From Podarcis raffonei (taxonomy: Eukaryota; Chordata; Lepidosauria; Squamata; Lacertidae): DNA of 64,000 nt. The notes under the pieces were generated by a model. The model worked only from the letters and a program-made list of their open reading frames with translations, searched no databases and was not told where the DNA came from. Both the position numbers and the translations under genes were made by a program. The stretch spans positions 36,462,001-36,526,000 of the forward strand of contig NC_070614.1 of the NCBI RefSeq assembly GCF_027172205.1, given 5' to 3'. Positions 41,364-54,700 of this stretch are shown here, in pieces; the stretch's first letter is position 1; the number at the start of each line of letters is the position of its first letter.

Positions 41364-42864
41364 TTTGAATTCCTGAAGCGATGCGGCGGAGAGGTGCTGT
41401 TCCTTCTGCCTGTTTCCTTCAGGAGGGTGCAGCAGTTTGTCACTCAGCTGCCCACACAGAGGGCTGAGGCTTAGCGTAAAGAGGCAGGCTGGGGAGCCCA
41501 AGGGCAGGTAGAGGCCTGCTTGCCTACTTCCAGAAGTGTTCGCGCAGGTGAGAAGAGGAATGAGGCAATGATGCACAGGGCAGGGAGGAGGAATCCTGGC
41601 TTTTCAGGGCAAGCGCGTGGGGTGAACACATGACCAACGCTACCTTACACTGAGTCAGGCCGCTGATCCATCTAGCCTGGTAGGGTCTATTTTGAGTATG
41701 GGCCAGAGGGTGGGGAGGAAGACTCATTTCACATTTCAAGGTAAATCTGTGTAATCTTAACTTTCCGAGACAACAAAGCCATCCTTTGAAATTCTCCGAG
41801 TTCTGCCATGCCAAGTAAAGTACGCAAAAAAAAAAAAGTATTTTCAAAGGTCCATAAGAATTGCAAGAATTCATGAAAATAACGTTCAAAAATTGCATCG
41901 CATCAGCGGAAATTGTTCTGCAAATGTCTGTATATTAGGCAACGTTGCATACAACCATGTATATATATATTGGGAGAAATTCTTACGAACATGCTGGTGA
42001 ATTTTCATGCGGACTTAAAAAACAAACAAACCCAAAAACCTGATGTGGAGATTGGAGGATTTGGGGGGTGGGGATGAGAAACTGAGGGAACCCAAACTTG
42101 ACAGTTTCCCCCACCCCCAATTCTGAACCTGATTGCTGTTCAAGAATTCAGAGAGGGTGGGATTGGGCCCTTCCCCCAGCCTTGGCGCTTGAGATTCTTG
42201 TAAATGGAGATGTAAGAAACTGAAACATGGACCATCTCTCTCAGTGCTCCGTCATGAAGCTGCAGCCCCTTTCCCTTGATTCCTGAGGATCAGTGGACGT
42301 TTTGCACAGTTCAAGCAAGCATCTCCAGCCCCACCCAGCTGTCCATAACTGGCTCCCACCAGCCGGCAGCAAAACTGGGCAGCGGCTAATTTCAGCAGAC
42401 AGCACAGAGCTGCATAACAGATAGAAATCAACTGACAAAGCTTTTTCTCAGTGATGCTGGCGAAAGCTTGTTTCCTGCTACTTAGGGTCTGTGTCTGTTA
42501 CAGGCAGCAGGCTTCACCCTGTGAATCTTCCTCACTCTCACAGCTCCTTCACTGCTTGCATTTCAGAGGGTAGTGAAAACTTTGCGATTTAATCAGGCTC
42601 TTGTGCCCTCCTAGTTATTTGCACAGTTGTGGGTTTCATTGTCTCATCTTTCTCTCATCTTTCTCTGTTCTTACAATATTACTGAATGAGCGCTATTTGG
42701 ATAATATTTCTCTTTTATTGTAGTTCTCTTTTATCGCTGTGTTTGTTTTTAACTGTTCTTAAGCTTTGTGTGTGTTTCATAGATCTGTATGTCACTTTGA
42801 TACTTTTTGGTGGGAACTTGCGAATAAGTGAAAATAAAATAAATAATAATAATAATATATTTTA

Positions 42865-43104
42865 CAGTGGTACCTCTAGTTAAGTACTTAATTCGTTCCG
42901 GAGGTCCATTCTTAACCTGAAACTGTTCTTAACCTGAAGCACCACTTTAGCTAATGGGGCCTCCTGCTGCCGCCGCACCGCCAGAGCACAATTTCTGTTC
43001 TCATCCTGAAGCAAAGTTCTTAACCTGAAGCACTATTTCTGGGTTAGCGGAGTCTAACCTGAAGCGTCTGTAACCTGAAGCGTATGTAACCCAAGGTACC
43101 ACTG
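42865..43104 (+). mobile_element. Pogo-type MITE
   Basis: CAGTGGTACCTCTAGTTAAG to AACCCAAGGTACCACTG, flanked by TA. Confidence 0.85.
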
Positions 43105-43186
43105 TATTGGGTTTAATTGTACACTGCTCTGCACTTTAGAAAGGAAGAGGAGATAATTTAAATCAATCAATCACTCAGTTAGCTTG

Positions 43187-43217
<31 letters not shown>

Positions 43218-43219
43218 TC
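43187..43219 (+). repeat. (CTTT)n microsatellite
   Basis: About eight CTTT units. Confidence 0.9.
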
Positions 43220-43462
43220 CCTCCCTGTCCTCTCCTGCAATATCCCAGGGCTGGTTGCAGCAACATAATCATACAACTGAAAACAAACGTACGAGTTTAT
43301 ATACAATTATAAAAGCGAGGGAAACACCTCCAGAGAGGAGAAGTGGATACCACAAAAATATCTTAACAGTGAAAGGCCACAGTAAAGAGGTGTGCTTTCA
43401 GCATATGAGGGAGGATGTGCAGTGAAGATGCTTGATGCACCTCTTCACCCTGCTCATTTCAC

Positions 43463-43600
43463 CACTGGCGGAGGAAGGGGGTGCGGTGGGTGCGGCCTGC
43501 CCCAGGTGTCATCCCTGAAGGGGGTGACATTGCCGCCCCGCCCCCCGGGTGCACAGCATGTGCGCCGCTCCGGGTGCCGGAGCAACTAGCTCCGCCTCTG
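43463..43600 (+). mobile_element. hAT-type MITE (CACTGGCGGAGGAAGG)
   Basis: The ends CACTGGCGGAGG and CTCCGCCTCTG are nearly inverted. They are flanked by CATTTCAC and CATTGCAC, an 8-bp duplication with one change. Confidence 0.75.
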
Positions 43601-44091
43601 CATTGCACACTCCCTTTTCCCCATGAAACCCAGGCATCCTAGAACCTGTTTTTAATTAGAGGACTTAGCTTTGGAATATAGTGAGTCATTATGAGGAACT
43701 TGCCTCTAGGCATGTGTGAAGTGCGTTGCTGTTCCTGCACCATTAATGCCATTATTCTCATCACCCCCAGATCTGAGGAAGCTGTGATAGGGTTTCTAGG
43801 TAAAAAGTGATGGTTGTTTCCTAGAAGGGTTGTCTTTTGTGTCTCTCATTTGGTCATTTTTGTGACTAGCTGGATGAAGAGTCCTGAAGCTTCTGCATAC
43901 TATTTCCTAACAACTTGGTTGGTCTAACCTTCCTATATACATAAAAATGTAACGCTGTCGTCACACAGCTACTGTTGATTTCAAAATGGTAGTTTCGAGC
44001 AACTAAAAAGCTTTGGATAAAGCTGTTTTTTCTGCAAGAGGGGTAGGTGGGATTGGCAAACAATGTGAGCAGAGGTGCACCCCTTAGTCAG

Positions 44092-44200
44092 AACATAAGA
44101 AGAGCGCGCTGGATCAGGCCAATGTCCCATCTAGTCCAGCATCCTATTTTCACTTTGGCCAGTCAGATGTCCATGGGAAGCCCAGAAACAGGACCCAACT
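44092..44200 (+). repeat. Dispersed repeat 'GGATCAGGCCAATG' family
   Basis: CTGGATCAGGCCAATGTCCC and TCTAGTCCAGCATCC recur in reverse at about 54985-55085 and 61480-61570 (GATGCTGGACTAG, GGCCTGATCCAGCA). Confidence 0.7.
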
Positions 44201-44306
44201 CCCAAAGTTTCCAGCAATTAGGATAATAATGGCAATGCAGATTTTGAAATTCTCCTGAAATTCATAGTAGTGAGTGGAGCCCAACAACACTGAGCTGACT
44301 GCCGTA

Positions 44307-44508
44307 CAGTGGTACCTCAAGTTACAGATGCTTCAGGTTACAGACTCCGCTAACCCAAAGATAGTACCTCAGGTTAAGAACTTTGCTTCAGGATGAGAAC
44401 AGAAATCGCCCGGTGGCAGCAGTGGAAGACCCCATTAGCTAAAGTGGTACCTTCAGGTTAAGAATGGACCTCCAGATCGAATTAAGTTCTTAACCAGAGG
44501 TACCACTG
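44307..44508 (-). mobile_element. Pogo-type MITE
   Basis: CAGTGGTACCTCAAGTTACA to AACCAGAGGTACCACTG, flanked by TA. Confidence 0.85.
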
Positions 44509-44948
44509 TAACTTACTGGGCTGCCAGCAATTTGTGTCTTCTGTTTCCTTGTTCCTCCACACCCGCTCTCTTAAGCTGGGTGGTTGCAAGATTTTATCTC
44601 TTAATCCCTCCCTTGTTGTTTTGTCAACCTTCTCCCTGGAAAAATGGGGTGCTAATTTTAATTTCAGGTGCCATCTGTTTTCCTGGCAGCAGCGATGCAT
44701 TTTGCAACACCCAGGGTGTAAAGCCTGTGCCAAACTTTGCCTTTAAACTGGCTTGATTAAAACTGCTCTGCTATCCAGACGCAATCTCCATTGAGTTCAA
44801 TGAGATCTGCATCCTAGGACGGATCATTAGGAACAGTCTAAACACTCATTATTTCTTCCCAAACGAAACTTGGAATTGTGGGTGTCTTGAGAATACTTTA
44901 AGTATGCTGCAGAGAGCCTTGTGGGTGCGGCAGCCATGGTGTGTTGTA

Positions 44949-45182
44949 CAGTGGTACCTCGGGTTACATACGCTTCAGGTTACATACCCTTCAGGTTACA
45001 GACTCTGCTAACCCAGAAATAGTGCTTCAGGTTAAGAACTTTGCTTCAGGATGAGAACAGAAATCATGCGGCAGCGGCAGCAGGAGGCCCCATTAGCTAA
45101 AGTGGTACCTCAGGTTAAGAACAGTTTCAGGTTAAGTATGGACCTCTGGAACAAATTAAGTACTTAACTTGAGGTACCACTG
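44949..45182 (-). mobile_element. Pogo-type MITE
   Basis: CAGTGGTACCTCGGGTTACA to AACTTGAGGTACCACTG, flanked by TA. Confidence 0.85.
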
Positions 45183-45247
45183 TATCCCCTTCCAGCTTTG
45201 CAGCATTCAAAAGTTTCCAGTGTTTTCTGCTCATGCTGACTGCAGTA

Positions 45248-45639
45248 CAGTGGTACCTCATGTTACAGACATTTCAGGTTACAGACTCTGCTAACCCAGA
45301 AATAGTACCTCAGGTTAAGAACTTTGCTTCAGGATGAGAATAGAAATCGCGCGGCAGCGGCAGCAGGAGGCCCCAGTGGCGTAGCGTGGGTTGTCAGCAC
45401 CCGGGGCAAGGCAAGTAATTTGCGCCCCCTAACCCTGAGTGAGCCAGGTAGGGGCAGAGAGCTGTGAGTGCGAGCGCCCCCCCCAGATGTTGCGCCCGGT
45501 GCGGCCGGCCCCCCCTGCACCCCCCACGCTACACCACTGGGAGGCCCCATTAGCTAAAGTGGTACCTCAGGTTAAGGACAGTTTGAGGTTAAGAACGGAC
45601 CTCCAACACAAATTAAGTTCTTAACCTGAGGTACCACTG
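45248..45639 (-). mobile_element. Pogo-type MITE interrupted by a hAT-type MITE
   Basis: CAGTGGTACCTCATGTTACA to AACCTGAGGTACCACTG, flanked by TA. The extra length is the 166-bp element at 45374-45539. Confidence 0.88.
45374..45539 (+). mobile_element. hAT-type MITE (CAGTGGCGTAGCGTGGG) nested in a pogo MITE
   Basis: Terminal repeats CAGTGGCGTAGCGTGGG and CCCCCACGCTACACCACTG are flanked by a perfect 8-bp duplication GGAGGCCC (45366-45373 and 45540-45547). Eight-bp duplications mark the hAT superfamily. The outer MITE resumes exactly after the second copy. Confidence 0.88.
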
Positions 45640-46384
45640 TACTTCTGTAGGTGTGGACTGAGAGGTTCTATTAGAAACATATCCTTGCTGACTAGAGCTC
45701 TCAAGATCTTTTGGACTACAATTCCCAAACACCTTGAGAGCTGTAATCGGGGCTGCTGGGCTCTGCAGTCTAAAGCATTGGGGGAGGGGGGACCAGAATG
45801 GCAAAGGCTGCTCTAGAAGTAAGACCTATTTATTTCTACTTCCCTTAATCTTGTTTTTCCCCCACACGCCTACACAAGCTCAAATGAAAGCCAAGCCTTT
45901 TTGATCTGTAGTGTGACTGTTTCTTCTCTGATGACACTAGACAGCCAAAGCTTGTTGCCTTCAGCAATCTTGCAAAGTGACTGTGACACCTGGGCTAATA
46001 GAGCCCATTATGTCCCAATAGCCCAAATCTAATCCATTATTCTAGGTGTTTTCCCATGTTATTCTATTGAAATATTAAATTTTCACAGCGCAATCCTATT
46101 CAAGTCCCATTGAATACATTGGAGCGTTTTCTGATTGCCACCACCTTTCTCATCTCAAACATTTTGCATGAAGATCCCCAGGCAACTTTCTTCCTAATCT
46201 TACAATAGCTCCTTTCTTTAATCTTCTTAAATTCTTGCCAGAATCCGAATTGGTTGGCTGGGATGAAATCTTACAGGCTCAGATGGTGTAGCCTGGCTCA
46301 CACCGTTCCATAAAGATGCTGAACGACTGACACTGTTGTTGCACCTGCAGCCTAGGGAAAAGCACTGAGAACAGCTCTGTCCGG

Positions 46385-46633
46385 CACTTCTTGTGGTGTA
46401 GTGGTTAAGAGCGGTAGACTCGTAACCTGGTGAACTGGGTTCGCGTCTCCGCTCCTCCACATGCAGCTGCTGGGTGACCTTGGGCCAGTCACACTTCTCT
46501 GAAGTCTCTCAGCCCCACTCACCTCACAGAGTGTTTGTTGTGGGGGAGGAAGGGAAAGGAGAATGTTAGCCGCTTTGAGACTACTTAGGGGAGTGATAAA
46601 GCGGGATATCAAATCCAAACTCCTCCTCCTCCA
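46385..46633 (+). mobile_element. tRNA-derived SINE, second family
   Basis: A tRNA-like head (GTGTAGTGGTTAAGAGCGGT, GGGTTCGCGTCTCC) is followed by GGTGACCTTGGGCCAGTCAC, AAAGCGGGATATCAAATCCA and a (CTC)n tail. A reverse copy lies at 62525-62767. Confidence 0.85.
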
Positions 46634-47264
46634 TTTTGTGTGCTGTTACATAAATGCTTTTCAAAGGGTGACCTGTCTAACTGCTGAGTAAGCTAGTATT
46701 GACATTAATAACCATACTATTGGTCCGTCCCGCTCAGTAGTGTTTACTTTCCAGGGTTTCAGTATGGGAGTGGGGGGCCTCTCCCGGTGCTACCTGGAGA
46801 TGCTGAGGAATGAACCTGGGATTTTAAATTTTTTTTTGCATGCCGAGCAGATGCTCTACCCCCGAGACACTGTCCTAGTCCTTCCCCAAATCCTATGCCC
46901 CCCCTTTTTCCACTGATCTTTGTACCCTCAAACCAAAGGGATGTGAAATTCGCAGAGTACTTTTCTAGGCTCTCGATCCAGCTGAAGTTACTTGTGAGTG
47001 AGATGGTGACCCCTGTGCACGCTTACTGGGTAAGGGGGACTTGCTTCTGTGTAAACTTAAGAGAGCACACTGAGCTGCCTGTCCCATTGAAAACAATGGA
47101 GCAAGTTAAAGTCACGACAAAAAAAAAAAACTTCTGCCCCGTTGCTTTCAATGGAAATTGCTTGTCATGGCTAATTTTAATTGGGGCCTAATCTTGGAGG
47201 CTGTATTGGATATTTTTCAGCTTATTAAACCAAACTGCCATCTTGGAAGTTAGAGATTTGCTAT

Positions 47265-47265
<1 letters not shown>

Positions 47266-47307
<42 letters not shown>
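47266..47307 (+). repeat. (AC)n microsatellite
   Basis: About twenty AC units. Confidence 0.9.
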
Positions 47308-47308
<1 letters not shown>

Positions 47309-48082
47309 CCCGAATCTAGTGGATGCAGTTCATACTACTTTGCAATCTACACTCCATTACTTAGATGTTATAAACCACAGGGGGGAGCAACCTACAATCT
47401 AAAATGCAGCCTTTAATACCTCCTGATAAAATAAACAGATATTCTCTATATTTTGGAAAGCTGTTTGTTTGTTCACTATACATTTGGGCACCTTTTAAGA
47501 TAATGGAACCAAATTTTGTAAGATGGTTCCTGAGATCAAGGAGCCAGGTTTTCAACTAAGTTTGTATATGATTGGGTGCCATTTTGAATCAAGATGGTGG
47601 GCTGAACTTTTCAAAACTGCACCCATTTTTTGGTTTCAGAATTCCCAAATGGTGCCTGGTACAGGCTATTAGTAATATATGATTATATGTTGTATAATCT
47701 CATCCATGCTTCCTCTTGCCCTCCCCCTTCTCCCCAGGAAAACCTGCTGCTTATTGTTGGATCAGAACAAACATAAACTGGGTTTTATTGACGTTTGCTC
47801 TGATTGAGTTTTCCAGGGGACATGCCAGTGCCAAAAAAGCATGGGACAAGTACAAAACTGTTTGTGTTCTCTAGGCAAGCGACAAGAAGTCTGGACGAGC
47901 CCTAAAATACAATATAAATCAGTGTCTCTGGTTGTGATGAGGGTGGAAACAGAGGTGTGACGAAGGGTAGTTTGGAATCCCCAATTGATGTAGTCAAACC
48001 CCTCTAGAAGCAGGTTTTCCTGGAAAGAGCCTCAACTGCTCCCAAGAATACGTCAGGAGGCCAGACTGATCTCTGGGTAAGC

Positions 48083-48088
48083 TTTATT
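48083..48088 (-). promoter_or_regulatory. Possible TULP2 poly(A) signal
   Basis: AATAAA on the minus strand lies about 660 nt beyond the TULP2 stop. It is the first canonical signal I noticed there; nothing else supports it. Confidence 0.35.
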
Positions 48089-48749
48089 TCCAATCTATTA
48101 CCCAATTTGATAGAGAAGGGAAAATAGGTGGGGTTGCAGCTTCAGCCCATAGTTTCAAAATGGCTGCCCCTTCCCTTGTTCTGAATTCATGAAGCTGGCA
48201 GAAGTTGCTGTTTCTTCAAGTGCTTTGTTGTTTCTTCAATAACGGAGCTTTGGTCCACATCTGGTGAGATGGTATGTTTCTTGCATAGATGGATATTAAT
48301 TAATTACTTTGAAGGGGGGGAGGCAGTGGGGGGGGAGTTAGGACATAACAAGCCTTAACCAAAGTAGCAAGGTTCAAAGGTTAAGTGACACAGGTCAGAA
48401 ATCAGGTTGGGCAGGGGGAGTTTCAAAGCGAATAAAAAATCAGAATCAAAACAAGAAAGATGGAGATGAAGTCGAAGGTTTGGGGGCTACAGGAAATGGT
48501 GAAGATACTTTGGCAGGAAATGGCTTGTCGGGATTTGAATGGGGAGCAGCAAAAGGGGAAATCACATGCCAGCTTGACGGCAACAGGTCATGTGGAGGTC
48601 CAGCCTGACAAAAGACGGGAAGGTTGGAGGTAGAAGGTGGGCAATACTGAAAGCAAAACAGTTTGTGTCCAGTTTTACGAGGCAGCAGGAGGCAATCCGG
48701 GGCAAAAGCCACAGAGGTTGGATGTCAGAGAAGTCAGCGGGATGGCTCT

Positions 48750-51700
48750 CTACTCGCAAGCAATTTTCCCGTCGAAGCTGGACAGGCAAATGGCAAAGGC
48801 CTGAACTGCACAGAGAGGGAACCGGTAATCCATGGTGAACACATCGGGCGCCACACGACCAAACTGCAGCATAATGTAGTTAGCTGGACGGCAGGGATGG
48901 GAAGAGAGCACCAATGAGACAGGAAACTCTGTACATAATCTCTGCTGCTAAACATGCAGACAAAACGCCTTTGAAGACATCCACCCTGGTCCACCACCTC
49001 GCCGGCCTGCCCACCTGTTATGTACTGAGTTGAATAGGATCCAAAATGCAGCAGTCTGATTGGTCCTAGAACAATAGGACCCAGAATGCAGCAGTCTGAT
49101 TGGTCCCCAGGAGCCATCCAATCCAGCTCCAGGTGGAAGTGAATCTGCAACCTGATTGGCCTACAGGAGACTCCCGGAATTAGCCAATCACGTGGGGCCC
49201 ATTGTGTAAATAATGTATATAAAGCAGACATTCTGGGGGAACTTCCATTCCTCCCCACCACTATAAGCTGAATAAAGAGCATGAAATCCACTCTCGACTC
49301 CCGAGTATATTTCACTACCCATCTTCCCATTCTTCAAAACAACATGCTCAGGGACCTCTCCTCCAAAGATACATACCCCACCACCACCTCCGTTTACTAC
49401 ATACAGCCAAACCTCTGCTCAAACTTTCCTTCAGCCTGTGATAAACAGAGGGAGGGGTGTGTATCTTTGAGAGGTCCTGTTCTTTTGAAAGATGGTTGCT
49501 GGGTGGTGCAAATAGCTTTCTTACACCTATGAAGCTTGGTGAATAGAGGTAACTTGGTTACACAGAGATCCTCGTGTAGCATGTCTGCACCAGGCAATAT
49601 GTAAATATGTAATTTGTGCACTCAGGTCTGCTGTGACCTTTATGTCCAAACGTTTCTTGTGCACTGCAGAGATGCAGCAATATCCGGGCTGAGACTGTTA
49701 GGCCAGAGCCATCTCCCTTAATTTGGTGCCCTCTGTTTGTTCTGGACTACAACTCCCATCATCCCTGACCATTGGTTCCACTGCCTGGGGCTGATACGAG
49801 TGGTTCGTCCAACAACATCTGGAGGGCACCAGGTTGGGGAGGCCATACCAGAGAATCCCTTGCCCACAAAGGAAGTGGTCCTTCTAAGCCTGTTTGATTG
49901 GAAGGAAGTCCCAGTGAACCGGCCTCGCTTATGAGCGGCTGTGGCTTAAGTTACTGGGCTGCAGCACATTCGCCTCAAATCGCCTCCTCTCAACTCCGCC
50001 CACTACTCACGGTCATCTTCTGAGATGATCTGGAAGTTCTTGACGGAGGCCTGTGTGACGCGCCCTCGGAAGTTGAGCACGTAGGACTGGGTCTCCTCGT
50101 TCCAAGCCGGCATTTTGTTCTGGAGTTTGATCAGGTTCTGCATGTTCCGGTTCTGGTACCGAGTCAGGAGGGTCTCATGTTCCTACCGACAACACAGACA
50201 TGGGGGGATGTTTTATGCTGGCGGCTTCAGCCCTAGAAGGGCACTAGAAGAAGCGGCGCTGCCTGCCAGCCTCCATGCCGCAGTGAACCACTCACATTCT
50301 TAGGCCGGATGCAGATCCTTTCGTTGTCCACGTCCACACCAGGGATTATCACTGTCATTTTCCGTGGGCCTCTGAATCCCAGCACATTGGTTTCCTATAA
50401 AGGAGGCAAGGAAAGGAGCAAAAAGCAACATAAACTCTCCTATTGCCCCACGTTGGACATTCTCATTTTGTAGTAATAATAATAATATTTATTATTTATA
50501 CCCTGCCCATCTGGCTGGGGAAACCCAGCCACTCTGGGTCTGGGCGGCTCCCAACAGAATTAAAACCACAACAAAACTTCAAAGATTAAAAACTTCCCTA
50601 AACAGGGCTGCCTTCAGATGTCTTCAAAAAGTCAGGTAGTTGTTTATTTTCCTGACATCTGATGGGGGGGGGTGTTCCGCAGGGCAGGCGCCACTACCGA
50701 GAAGGCCCTCTGCCTGGTTCCCTGTAACCTCACTTCTTACAGTGAGGGAACTGCCAGAAGGTCCTTGGCACTGGACCTTAGTGTCCAGGCAGAACGATGG
50801 CGATGGAGATGCTCCTTCAGGTATACTGGGCCGAGGACTCAACCATCGTTGTCCCACTGGAAGCAATAGCTGCTTCATACCAGAGGAAAACACCACAAGT
50901 GGCCAGAAGGTGATAAATAAAGCAGGGACGGAGCAGCTCTGAGCCTCCGGATGTTGTTGGCCCCAAACTCCCGTCAGCCTCAGGCTAATCGCCAGGGATT
51001 GATGGGCGTTGTAGCCCAACATCTTTGGAGGACTACAGGCTCATCTCATCTCTGTAGTAAAGGCAGCACCATAGCAATAGAGGTTTCTGCTTATACACTC
51101 CTCCATCTAGCTCAGTGTTGCCTATTTTGGAAGCTTGTGGCTCTTTGAGATCTTGGGTCTTTCCTACTGCCCAGGCTCCTCCCCTCATTCCAACAGGGCC
51201 CACTCTCCATTCAAGCTTACGTAGCAAATGGCTACCAGCTCTTGCCGCAGCTGGGCTGTTTCTGGAACAAAAGGTTTTTTATCCGGGTTCATCCCATTGT
51301 CAAACACGGTAAATTTGGTTCCCAGTACGTTGGACCTAGAAGCAGGTTGGGGGAGAAACGCTTATTTTAGAAATGTTATACCTTATCCTCAACTCCCCCA
51401 CTTCCCAATTAATAAATAACAATCCAAAACCCAATATCAAAGGAAAATACAAATGAAGAACAAGAGCACTGCTAAAAATAAAATGCGGCAGCCTAGAATG
51501 AAACTTAAGTGTTTTGTGTCTCCGAGCTAAGGATCATTTGTGCATACATGAAACAAATGAGGACAAATGCTCAATAAACAAGATGCCTGAAAGGACAATG
51601 GCTTAATAGCCATTTCCTGCTCCTTATGGGAATTGTTTTTGAACACCTCCTCCAGAAAAACTGGGTAACTCAAAAGATCACTATCATCACTTTGAACTTT

Positions 51701-54700
51701 AAATTGCTCCAAGAAAAGAGGCTGCCTCGCTTGCTCTTGTGGTTTTCTTTGGCGATAACTTAGAGGAGGCGTTGTAGGTCCTTGCCTATGAATGCTCTTG
51801 GCCCAATAAATGGGTAGGTTACTAAGGTGCTAGGGACGCAGGTGGCTCTGTGGGTTAAACCACAGAGCCTAGAACTTGCCGATCAGAAGGTCGGCGGTTC
51901 GAATCCCCGTGACGGGGTGAGCTCCTGTTGCTCGGTCCCTGCTTCTGTTACCTAACAGTTCGAAAGCACGTCAAAGTGCAAGTAGATAAATAGGTATCGC
52001 TCCGGCGGGAAGGTAAACGGCGTTTCCGTGCGCTGCTCTGGTTCGCCAGAAGTGGCTTAGTTATGCTGGCCACATGACCCGGAAGCTGTACGCCGGCTCC
52101 CTCGGCCTATAAAGCGAGATGAGCGCCGCAACCCCAGAGTCGGTCACGACTGGACTTAATGGTCAGGGGTCGCTTTACCTTACCTACTAAGGTGCTGCAG
52201 GGCTGGATGTTTGGGGAGACGTGACCACAGCAACGTAACGTTGACAGGCCCTAGCGCTCCAGGGTCTCGGTCTTTCACATCACCTGGCAGGGATTCAACC
52301 TGGGGCCACCTGCACGCAAACCAGGTACCCTCCCAACTGTGCCACAACCCTGCCAATGCAAGATGGGGTTGAAACAGACCCACCTGACTTTCCCAATGTA
52401 GTTATCTCCATCCCTTGACAGATCAATGGGGTCCAGTGAAATGAGGTAGTTGGAAGTCTTGCTTTTCTTCCTCTTCCGCCCAGACATAATGAATCGCTGA
52501 GGGAGAATACACAGCAACGGTCAGTGAGATGGGTCCCTGGCAAGCCTCCCTCCCGCAATGGCCAGCATCCCCTTTCTGATCCACACAGGTATCTTTACAT
52601 TTCCCTTTCTCTGGATGTTGTTGGACTACAACTCCCTGACCGCCGGCTGCACTGACTGGGATCAATGCGAGATGGAATCCAACGATATCTACAGGCCCAA
52701 GGCTTTCCGTCCCACTTCTAAGCCACTTCCATCCAGAATAATTGCAGAGACTTTATTGCAGGTGTGGGAGACTTGTGCCCCCCACAATGTTGTGGGACTA
52801 CAACTCCCAGCAAGCATGGCCATGGGAGCTGTAGTTCAGCAAGATCTGGAGGCCAACAGGTCACTCATGACCTACTTTTAACATCTCCTGTGAAGATCCA
52901 AATGTATTGGAAAACAACCCTGGGATATAATTGCTGAGCAGTGTCAAATCACAGGAAGCGGTACAAATTGCACCTCCTTCTAGAGTAATTACCTATAGGT
53001 TCTTGTACAATATTATTGATAAGATCACTGGTCTGGATATCCCCATTGGCAGCTTCCTCCTCTGAAGCTTGTTGCAACCTACTAAGAACATGGATCCATC
53101 TAGCCTTTCATTACTGTCTACTACACTATCTGAATTTCGGGCAGGGGACTCTCCTGGCCACGCCTAGAGATTGTACCTGGGACCTCCTCCATGGAACATC
53201 TTTCAAAGGTGAGAGAGAATACATACACCAGTGCGAGGGCTGGCATATGTGAGGCACTTGCCTTTTTGCCTCTAACGACATCGCTGAGAGGTTGGTAAGG
53301 TCAGGGCCCCAGTGGTAGCCATGGCAGTGGAGAAGGCCCTCATGAGGCTGGAAGCCATCCATTGAGAGAGAGATGAGCTCCCAGGATTGCCGCCTTAACT
53401 GAATTGCCAGACTTTTCATTCCTATTAGACCCCCCTGTTCACCATTTCTGACCTTTTCTTTCTCTCTATATATCCCCACCAAGTAAGGCTAAAACATGGG
53501 TAGGCAAACTAAGGCCCGGGGGCTGGATCCGGCCCAATCACCTTCTAAATTTGGAGTGCAGATGGTGTGGGAATCAGCGTATTTTTACATGAGTAGAATG
53601 TGTCCTTTTATTTAAAATGCATCTCTGGGTTTATTTGTGGGGCATAGGAATTTGTTCATCCCCCCCCCCAAAGTATACCGTAGTCTGACCCCCCCACAAG
53701 GTCTGAGGGACAGTGGACCGGCCCCCTGCTGAAAAAGTTTGCTGACCCCTGGGCTAAAACTTCATTCATCTGATGGACTCTAGTCCATGGGTCGGCAAAC
53801 TAAGGCCCGGGGGCTGGACCCGGCCCAATTGCCTTCTGGATCCGGCTGGTGGACGGTCTGGGAATCGCCGTGTGGATTGCCGTGGGGATTCTGATTGTTC
53901 GGGCTGTGCCATTCCACCCCACCCCACCCCACCCCACACCGCTGCCTCCTAGCTTCTCCCTGCCCTGCCTAGAGGAGGAAGGGGGCTGGGCTTTGTTGAG
54001 CCGCGGTTGGCTGAGCGCCATTTTAAGCAGCCCCTCTCCGGAGCCAGCCCTTTTGCGCCACTCATCATCCCTCCACCGCAGCCAGCCCCTGCCACTCGCA
54101 AGGCACAGGTAAGCAGCCACCGGGGCTCGTCTGGTGCTGTGGAAAAGGGTGGGGAGAGTCGTGGGGAGGGATTCCCCCCCAATATAATCTGGGCCCCCAC
54201 AAGGTCTGAGGGACAGTGGACCGGCCCCCTGCGGAAAACGTTTGCTGACCCCTGAAAGCAGGGTTGTTGTTGTTTCTAAAGGCACAGAATTCCTTCTCGC
54301 TTGCAGATACCTTCTTGCCGTTTTCCATCTCCAGATGCAGGTAGTAGAAGGGGAAGATGCCCTTGTCCATCCCCTTCCGGTCCCGTGTGATGCGACACTG
54401 GATTGTACTGCCTTGAGGAGCGGGTTTCAGTACAAATTCTTCTAGGTCATCCAGATTGAGGGACAAAGGGGTGCTACATTCTTCACTGGGAGACTGAGAG
54501 GGGGGAAAATAAGGATAGGCCGCTTCTTAAGGCTAGTTAGAGATTGCTTTTGGGGAAAACCTCACAAAGCAGTTAACATGGAAATAGGAAAACAATAAGC
54601 ATCAACTGAAACAACATTAAAACAACCAAGACAAGTGACAAGGGGGAACAAATCCTTTTGGATAACCTGACCTTCTCTTCCCTTTGGGGCAAGATGGTCC

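Larger units (their letters stand above)
41364..48749. other. Gene-free stretch between DHDH copy 2 and TULP2
   Basis: It lies between the 5' end of DHDH copy 2 and the 3' end of TULP2. It holds four pogo MITEs, two hAT MITEs, a SINE, microsatellites and AT-rich single-copy-looking DNA. Short open frames here show no family motif. Any DHDH copy 2 promoter just above 41363 has no CpG island. Confidence 0.6.

Noticed and set aside
48734-49330. A 198-codon minus-strand frame next to the TULP2 end
   Set aside because: It runs through a solo LTR in a frame different from the TULP2 last exon. Only 48750-48883 is coding, in another frame.
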